NCBI GenBank assembly: GCA_016110215.1
Contig: JADWQD010000005.1
Coordinates: forward strand, 1,426,001 to 1,490,000
DNA length: 64,000 nt
Source of the DNA: Capronia americana
Lineage: Eukaryota > Ascomycota > Eurotiomycetes > Chaetothyriales > Herpotrichiellaceae
Reading direction: 5' to 3'
The notes below the pieces were generated by a model. It was not told the DNA's origin. It saw nothing but the letters and a program-made list of their open reading frames with translations, and made no database searches. Every line of letters starts with the position of its first letter. Position 1 is the stretch's first letter. The translations under genes and the position numbers were made by a program. Below are positions 57,691 through 64,000 of the stretch, piece after piece.

Positions 57691-59640
57691 ATGGCTGCCA
57701 GGAGCCGTTTCCATCCGGAAGGCAAAGACCATGACCGACCTGGGAGCTTCGCTCTTCGCCGCTCGAACACCTACAACCTGCTCGTCGGTCGGTGGAAGTC
57801 ATTTCGTCGCAGGCGCATCGTCTTTGCCCTGCTCGCAGGATGGCTGCTGTACCTCTTCTTCAAGCACATGCCCACAGACCTCCCTCCAGTCTCGGAACGA
57901 TATGATCGCCGCTATGGCCGACTAGGGGGAGGACGGCCCGGCGCTCACGAGAGCGAATCTCAACCTCCGATCCAGACTTCAGATAAATACGAAGGACCCA
58001 TAAATTACTATGAACTGGCGAGAACGGTGAAGCCGCATATGTGGGCCCAGGATGCTAGAGCCAATGTTCTCTTTGCTGTCAACGACTTGAGAAGCGTACC
58101 CCAATTGCTACCCATCGCATGTTCAATGGCGCAGCACAACAAGACTCGAGTTCACCTAGCCTTCATGGGTCGTCAAGTTGCCAGCTGGAAAGAGGTTCTG
58201 GAGTTGAACGGCATCGCAGAATCAACGTGTGGCATATACCTGCATGATGCCCGGCCTGACTATTCTACCCAGTCATCTACATCGAGATTGGAAGTCAGCG
58301 CCAGAGCGAGCCTGGGACATATCCATTCCGCCCTGCGACTACATGCAGTCGTAACCACGGGCAGCGATGAGGAATATTTCCTCAACGCAATAAGAGACAA
58401 GACATCGTCAATGGGTCTTACTCTGGTAGACCTTCCGGCTGGCGGGCTGCAGAGCGTATCCTGGATCTCAGCCTTGGACGCCGCGTCGCTGTCGCACTTC
58501 AACAAGATCCAGATTGATATTGTCATCCAGGCTCAACAAGAGTCCTCAGCGTCCCTTATGCGACTTCTACGATCCATCAAGGACGCCGACTACGCCGGAT
58601 GGACCCTTCCAAGGCTGACCGTTGAGCTCCCCAACAATGTTGATTCATTTCTGGCAAGATACTTGGCCAACTTTCGATGGCCAGCTGATGGCACTGGTAG
58701 CGAGAGCAGACTGGTGGTTAGGCATAGGCTTGACGCGCGGCTCATGTCCCCGGTACAGGCGTCTATGCGAACGATAGAATCGTTCTATCCACTAGCGCCT
58801 GGCATTGCCCATGTTCTACTGCTCTCGCCGAATGTCGAGCTCTCCCCGAACTATTTTCAGTTCCTAATGTACTCTGTACTCGAGTACAAATACGGCGCAG
58901 ACAGCCTAGATTTGACCGAGCATTTGATGGGTATCTCCCTAGACTTGCCCCCTGTCGCGCCGGACTTGGAGACCAAGGCGCCGTATGATTTCGATGTCGC
59001 TGAGCCAGTTGTCTTGTGGCAAGCACCAACCGCGAACGCAGCGCTCTATTTCGGGGATCGATGGGTGGAATTGCACACCTTCCTGTCCTACCGTCTTCTC
59101 GTGGATCCAGAGCTTGCACAGAAGACACCTTCGTCGCCTAGATTATCCCACGAATTTCCGACCTGGCTTCAGCCTGTGCTCGAAATGATGCAGGCGCGGG
59201 GTTATTACATGATGTATCCGACCTTCATGCTCAGAGAAGGGTCATCAGCCGTTACTGTGCACCGCGAATTGGCACAACCCCCGGAAGAATTCATCATGGA
59301 CGAGAAAGCTGAGCCGTCTGGTAGCAAGACGGCGACGAACGACTTGGCTGATGACAGAACACTCACTGCGGATGAGGAGATTGCGCTTCTGATGAAGGCC
59401 GAGCACAAAGCGTTTCCAGCGTCGCTTGTTACCCCTCTTGTGGACGCAATGAGCGAAAAGCGTGTAGGTTCGATTCCTCTGCTATCTTTCAAGGGTGAAA
59501 GGAGAGATTGGGCGTATTCGTGGAGTATCGCATGGAAAGCGGCAGAAGAATTTGCAGTCTCCATTGGCGGCTGCCAGAGGTACGACTCCGAGGGAAAGGA
59601 GAGCAGCGTCACATCTCTCTTCTGTCTGCAAGCCTCGTGA
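57691..59640 (+). CDS. Glycosyltransferase family 2-like type II membrane protein
   Basis: Single exon, 649 residues. After a basic N-terminus, one signal-anchor helix (IVFALLAGWLLYLFF, about 43-57) and the motif KHMPTDLPPVSERYDRRYGR suggest a Golgi type II protein with a lumenal domain. The region DARANVLFAVNDLRSVPQLLPIACSMAQHN is conserved in fungal proteins auto-annotated 'glycosyltransferase 2'. IDIVIQAQQESSASLMRLLRSIKDADYAGWTLPRLTVELPNN resembles a GT-A nucleotide-sugar strand-helix start, and HVLLLSPNVELSPNYFQFL could hold a degenerate metal site: there is no clear DxD in the expected place. Donor and acceptor sugars are unknown, and loss of DxD may mean an inactive or unusual enzyme. 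Confidence 0.73.
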   Translation: MAARSRFHPEGKDHDRPGSFALRRSNTYNLLVGRWKSFRRRRIVFALLAGWLLYLFFKHMPTDLPPVSERYDRRYGRLGGGRPGAHESESQPPIQTSDKYEGPINYYELARTVKPHMWAQDARANVLFAVNDLRSVPQLLPIACSMAQHNKTRVHLAFMGRQVASWKEVLELNGIAESTCGIYLHDARPDYSTQSSTSRLEVSARASLGHIHSALRLHAVVTTGSDEEYFLNAIRDKTSSMGLTLVDLPAGGLQSVSWISALDAASLSHFNKIQIDIVIQAQQESSASLMRLLRSIKDADYAGWTLPRLTVELPNNVDSFLARYLANFRWPADGTGSESRLVVRHRLDARLMSPVQASMRTIESFYPLAPGIAHVLLLSPNVELSPNYFQFLMYSVLEYKYGADSLDLTEHLMGISLDLPPVAPDLETKAPYDFDVAEPVVLWQAPTANAALYFGDRWVELHTFLSYRLLVDPELAQKTPSSPRLSHEFPTWLQPVLEMMQARGYYMMYPTFMLREGSSAVTVHRELAQPPEEFIMDEKAEPSGSKTATNDLADDRTLTADEEIALLMKAEHKAFPASLVTPLVDAMSEKRVGSIPLLSFKGERRDWAYSWSIAWKAAEEFAVSIGGCQRYDSEGKESSVTSLFCLQAS

Positions 59641-61676
59641 AAGTCACCAAACATTTCGCGATGCTACTGCGGAAGCATCCTGAGAATGCAAACCAACACG
59701 TTGCTTGATGGAATCCGTCAAGCTTCCGTTCCTCTGCGACCCGTAAATCAGGAAAACTCGTATCATCCAGCGAGGCTACATGCGCCGTGATCCTCAACGC
59801 CAGCCACATTCAACGGAAATGCGCTTCAAACCACGGAGCCTTGGTGCAGCATGCGAGCATTGCGCCATCCCAGGGTGATCACGATCGAAGCGAATTGGTG
59901 CAACCACGGTGCTAACACGAATGTCAGAACGCGATAGACCGACAGAAGAACCAGGACAATTCCCAGGGGGTTTGGCCGATCACTTCCCACGATCATAGAG
60001 CTCCAGGGAATGGACGGCCACACGGCCTCGAGACGGGCTGCGATCTGCTCGGCGGCACCGATCGACACTCTCTCAGGAGACAGCACAGCCGTTGTCCGGT
60101 CTCGTTCGGGAAAGAATGTACACAGATCTTCGTCGTGAAGAGAATCGTAGCGACGACCACATTTTGCCCTTTGCTTTACGCATTTGTTTTCCCATGCCAG
60201 TGCTCGTATACGGAAATATTCTTAGCTCCCATCTCCATTATTCAGCGCGTGCCCCTCACTTTCACCATGCCAGTGGAACTGTCAGATCACGGCATGGCAT
60301 GGCATGGCGGATGACGGATGGGCCACTAATCCGGCTCTTGTGCTGCCCTAGATTCCCCAGATTTTCACGCGAATTTACTGTCGCTCTTACACACCATGGC
60401 ATGACCCCTCGCCGGCCTCTCACCCTGACAATGAACCCTCGGCAAACTCTATGCAGAGGGGGGCTGTTGACTTTGTTGATTCGACCAGGGTTTTTCTTTC
60501 TGTAGGGTCCGAAAAGCACAATTGACGCTTCTCCCGCTTGTCTACCAATGACTGCCCTTCCGCTGCAGCGTTGGTGGCGTCGCGAGTTGCAAGCATTGGG
60601 CTCTTGGCTCACGCCTCTACCATAGCAGTGTGTCTCATCCGGGCTTGTGTCCTACCCGCCACGTTGGCTTTTTGATTTCTCCGGCAATGGGAGCCCTACG
60701 GTTGTCATTTCAAGTCAGCCTCCCTGCGCTGTCACAGATAGGTATTCTGAAGCCATCACTCGCGGGATGGGGATGTCCTTTCTATCAAAGGCTCCTGCTA
60801 ATGCATGGTGCCCTGTTAGCCTTTGCTTAGCCTGCCTCGCGAGCTGCGACTGGGGGAGATCCCCCCGGCCCGATAAGTCCAAGGAATCCAATCCTCTGCG
60901 CTTCCCGCTGTGATTGTTCCACGATTGACACCATCCGAACCGCCCCTCGCGTTCTCTGGCTATCGTGAGTGGGCCACTGGCTTGGGCTGACCCTGGTCTG
61001 CCCAGCACGATGAGCATTGAGGGCCACTGCTGGCTTCGTCTGGCCCTTTCCCAGCGATTCCTGCCCCACCATGGTCTCTATCGCCCCCTCCATTTCGCTC
61101 CCGTCCTCAGGAATCCGTACAGGTTGGCTCTCCAGCTCGGTGGATCTCCTCTTCTCCATATTCTCCAGACTTGCTTGCCCGCTAGATATTCGAGTCTGAT
61201 ACCCTTATTGTCGCCGCAAGCTACTTTCGTCTGTGACAATTTGAACTTCACAGCTGAAACGTCAATTGAAGCTGCCAGTGCACTCTGATCCCTACGCAAC
61301 AATCCCCCGCCGCCTGATCCTGCTTTGAATACTTCGACAGGCCTGATTTCTGCATTGAATACTTGGACAGGTTCCTCCCTTGATATCAATCTGTCCCCCT
61401 TCACATTGACGCAACATCCACCTTGGTGAACGTTTCCTCCTGCGCCTGAGACGGCACGTCGAACGGGCTGGTCGACTTCCCGCTCAGCTCAATATCACCT
61501 TGATTGGCGTGCATCGACGATACTACTACCATATCGCGGTCGAATCACTTCCCCTCCCCCGCCCTGCTCGCAAGCAGGACTGGCTAGGACTCCTGTTGAT
61601 TGCAGGATGAGCCTGTGAAAGAAAGCCCATTCATCATTGAACTCGACTACAAGGCGCTCTAGCCGCGGCATTCAAG
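59641..61676. other. 2 kb region without a supported gene
   Basis: Includes a GGCAT triple repeat (60291-60308) and CT-rich blocks from 61540 to 61676 that are probably the leader of the phosphatase gene. On the minus strand a frame is open from about 60225 to 59826. It encodes about 130 residues with a hydrophobic segment near the end (NPLGIVLVLLSVYRVLTFVL) but lacks an ATG before the last 50 residues. It could be the last exon of a small membrane protein or chance; I do not call it. Confidence 0.4.
60291..60308. repeat. (GGCAT)x3 short tandem repeat
   Basis: Three perfect 5-base copies followed by GGC in non-coding DNA. Confidence 0.7.
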
Positions 61677-63885
61677 ATGGCCACTGTTGTGGTGCAACAG
61701 CCCCCTCAGATCCGACAATCGACGCCTCCACCTCTGGGCCCGACCATCTCGATAACCCAAGCTCGGCCGTCGACTCCAGTCCCCAACAAACATCTGCCTT
61801 ACTGCCCGCCGGGACCGGTTCCCTTGCAATCACAGATCACTCCACCAAACTCTCCTCCGCTACGAAACTCGGCCCCGAAACCCACCTCACTTCTTCATCC
61901 TGCCACAGGCTACCAGAAACTCTGCAACTCTCCACCGATCTACGGAATCTCCGTTCAGCAGCTCGCAGACGCCCTCCACCACCACGCCTCCCAACCTCTG
62001 CCGAACCCTACCTCCGTCTTCCCTTGGCTCCACGGCCTTCACCCAGAGAACCATATCCAGCTAGCCTTTTTTGTGGCTAGGAAGAAGTCGCTACGGAGGA
62101 CTCCCAAATGCCTGCGAGGTATTACCATCATAAAAGCAGGAGGGGACTTGAGCCGCGCGCGCATAAAGGGAGCCCTAGCCCCAGATGAAATCCTCAACTT
62201 GTCCGAGAGCAATGGTCGAGGATTCGTCGAGTGCGATCCTCGAGAAGGCTTCTCCGTTCGCAACTTCCACATCCAGGCGGCGAAAATGGCACTCGTCTCG
62301 GATATCATTATATATGGCGATGAAGACACAGATCATCGCATCATCAAGTCCGTGGCCGAGCGGACAGCCGCTGTACAGAGGAAATGGCGCAAGGAGCTGG
62401 AGAATGCCGGACAATGTCCCGAGACATTCAATACCTTCGTGTTAACACAGTCGTTTGAAGATTTCGAGCAGGAACATCCAGAGCTAGTCGCGATTGACTC
62501 TCAAGGACGATACACCGACCACACCCTTGACTTCCTGCAACAGGAGAGAAGGGAGATGTGTGCCATGTCCAGGGCGACGGAGATCTCTCACGGTGTTTTC
62601 CAGGGACCTTCACCTGGGCCGTTCACCGATCCCCCCTCGCTCCTCGACGACCCGGCTTACGACCTATGCGTCGAAGCTAGTGATCACGCCTCGCTCCCGG
62701 ACGAGAAGCTTCTCGCGGCGAAACGAAAACAGCTCGAAGAGCGAGAACCTGACGAAGAACCCGTTCATCTCGCCTTTCCGAGCTCAGGCAGCATTCTGCC
62801 ACCCTCATGGTCCCAAGGCGAAGTGGACGGCATTTTGCGCATGTGCAAATGGCTCTACGAGCTTACCCATGCGATGAAGCCTGCTAGCAAAGCCACGGAT
62901 GAAGACGGCGACATTCAGATGACTGAATTCATGCCTCGACCACGTCGTGTGCTCTTACATTGTGCTGATGGGTATACCGAGACATCCATGCTCGCGGTCG
63001 CTTATTTCATGTACGCCGAGGGCGTGCACATGCATGATGCGTGGATTCGACTGCACTGTGAAAAGCAAAGAAATTTCTTCGCTTATCCCTCGGACGTGGC
63101 GTTGCTGAATGCTATTCAAGAACGCATCTTGAGGGAATCCCCGGCCGCTGACTCGTCAAAGATATCCTCGATTGAATCACCCTCATGGCTAGCCAAACTG
63201 GATGGTAGTCTGCCTAGCAGGATTCTACCATACATGTACCTGGGTAATCTGACACACGCCAATAATCCGGAAATGCTCAAGTTGCTGGGCATCCGGCGGA
63301 TCCTGAGCGTTGGGGAGCCGGTATCGTGGACAGAAGAGCAGGTCAAAGATTGGGGGAGGGAGAATCTGCTCATGGTTGACCGAGTGCAGGATAATGGGAT
63401 CGACGAGTTGACGCTCGAGATGGAGCGGTGTCTGGAGTTTATTGGTAAGTTGTACACTTTGCTCTGGAGTCACTCAGCATACCGGACCTTCTCTGAAAGA
63501 CAGGTACTAATCAATATCTAGGACGAGGCAAATCCGACGGCACAGCAACTTTGGTACACTGCCGCGTCGGTGTTTCCCGCTCTGCAACAATCTGCATCGC
63601 AGAGGTCATGTCTTCCCAAGGGCTAAGTTTTCCTCGTGCATAGTTAGTTCTATCTCCTCCCCTTTCCCTGACGTCCAGTCATGAACTAACATCTGTTCAA
63701 GCTGCTTTGTCCGTGCCCGCCGCCTGAACGTGATCATCCAACCGCATCTGCGCTTCGTGTACGAGTTGATGAAATTCGACGAGCAGCAGCAGGAGAAGCG
63801 CGGAGCAAAGTTATACAGGGAGTTGGAATGGGCGACGGTGGCGAGAGAAATTGCCGCCATGAATAGGCCTTATGCACGGTCGTGA
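61677..63885 (+). CDS. pps1: Dual-specificity protein phosphatase, PPS1 type
   Basis: Three exons: 61677-63444, 63522-63642, 63702-63885; 690 residues. The catalytic loop HCRVGVSRSAT (Cys603, Arg609) is built by exon 2, which would be lost by reading into the first intron. The DSP fold begins at LPSRILPYMYLGNLTHANNPEML, and VDRVQDNGIDEL carries the candidate general acid. Upstream, RRVLLHCADGYTETSMLAVAYFMY (about 425-450) is a second phosphatase-like fold whose loop HCADGYTET keeps the Cys but has Thr where Arg is expected, so it is probably inactive, a feature shared with yeast Pps1. The N-terminus (1-110) is Pro/Thr/Ser-rich. Yeast Pps1 dephosphorylates Ser/Thr and Tyr and acts in S-phase checkpoint control. 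The last intron (GTTAGT donor) splits the Tyr codon of FPRAYCFVRARRLN. Confidence 0.88.
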
Positions 63886-64000
63886 AAGATCAACGTCTGT
63901 ATGTATCAGCAGGAGCCTGGCCTCTCCGCATCTTCCCACCGATGCGAAGGTTGGAGACCCTCGTGCTCAGCTTTTCACTTGCAGGGCGGTGCGCCAGACA
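63886..64000. other. Window end, 3' flank of the phosphatase gene
   Basis: 115 bases after the stop codon; nothing recognised. Confidence 0.4.

Noticed and set aside
59467..59477. GGTTCGATTCC, a perfect pol III B box
   Set aside because: It is inside the glycosyltransferase-like coding sequence and has no matching A box or tRNA fold.
1..64000. Biosynthetic gene cluster, CRISPR array or intact transposon
   Set aside because: No PKS, NRPS, terpene cyclase, transposase, integrase or reverse transcriptase motif was seen, and CRISPR would not be expected in a fungal nucleus.

Overview
The window is ordinary nuclear DNA of a filamentous ascomycete (Pezizomycotina). The evidence is 22 protein-coding genes on both strands, many with short introns (mostly about 50-110 nt) bounded by GTAAGT/GTGAGT/GTATGT-type donors and AG acceptors, spacers of about 0.6-2 kb, CT-rich leaders, and lineage-typical families (HET protein, DUF4211 protein, HAM1-like protein, Cys-rich single-pass surface protein, nucleoside-phosphorylase-like relic). 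Gene content is compatible with Eurotiomycetes or Dothideomycetes, but the sequence alone does not settle the class. No rRNA, convincing tRNA, CRISPR array or intact transposon was found.

Layout. 0-9 kb: a tubby/LURP-one-like protein (-), a six-exon hexose-type MFS transporter (+), and a HET-domain gene (+) with an unresolved 5' end. 9-18 kb: TRM2-type tRNA m5U methyltransferase (-), a two-repeat Cys-rich membrane protein (-), a gene-free 2 kb stretch and the splicing/ribosome helicase PRP43 (-). 18-29 kb: five-exon triosephosphate isomerase (+), a broken nucleoside-phosphorylase-like gene (-), TOM22 (+), a DUF4211 nuclear-type protein (-) and a HAM1-like lipid-binding-fold protein (+). 29-39 kb: a disordered basic protein (+), a multi-spanning RING protein resembling Asi ubiquitin ligases (+), a short methionine-synthase-like protein (+) and a 1.7 kb stretch without a supported gene. 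39-49 kb: a transcription-factor-like protein lacking a zinc cluster (-), ARP3 (-), a taspase-like threonine aspartase (+) and TFIIH subunit TFB4 (-). 49-64 kb: a UCS myosin chaperone (+), a large mitochondrial-type protein with coiled coil (-), a GPI-anchor-type repeat protein (+), a Golgi-type glycosyltransferase-2-like protein (+) and a PPS1-type dual-specificity phosphatase (+).

Most genes are unrelated housekeeping functions: RNA processing (PRP43, TRM2), transcription/repair (TFB4), glycolysis (TPI), mitochondrial import (TOM22) and actin/myosin (ARP3 and the UCS chaperone, only 6 kb apart). I see no biosynthetic cluster or operon-like system. The least ordinary material is the pair of allorecognition/immunity-type loci, a HET gene with a disturbed or cryptically spliced 5' end and a frameshifted PNP_UDP-like relic, plus the lineage-restricted surface proteins. 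I did not find a clearly new multi-gene system.
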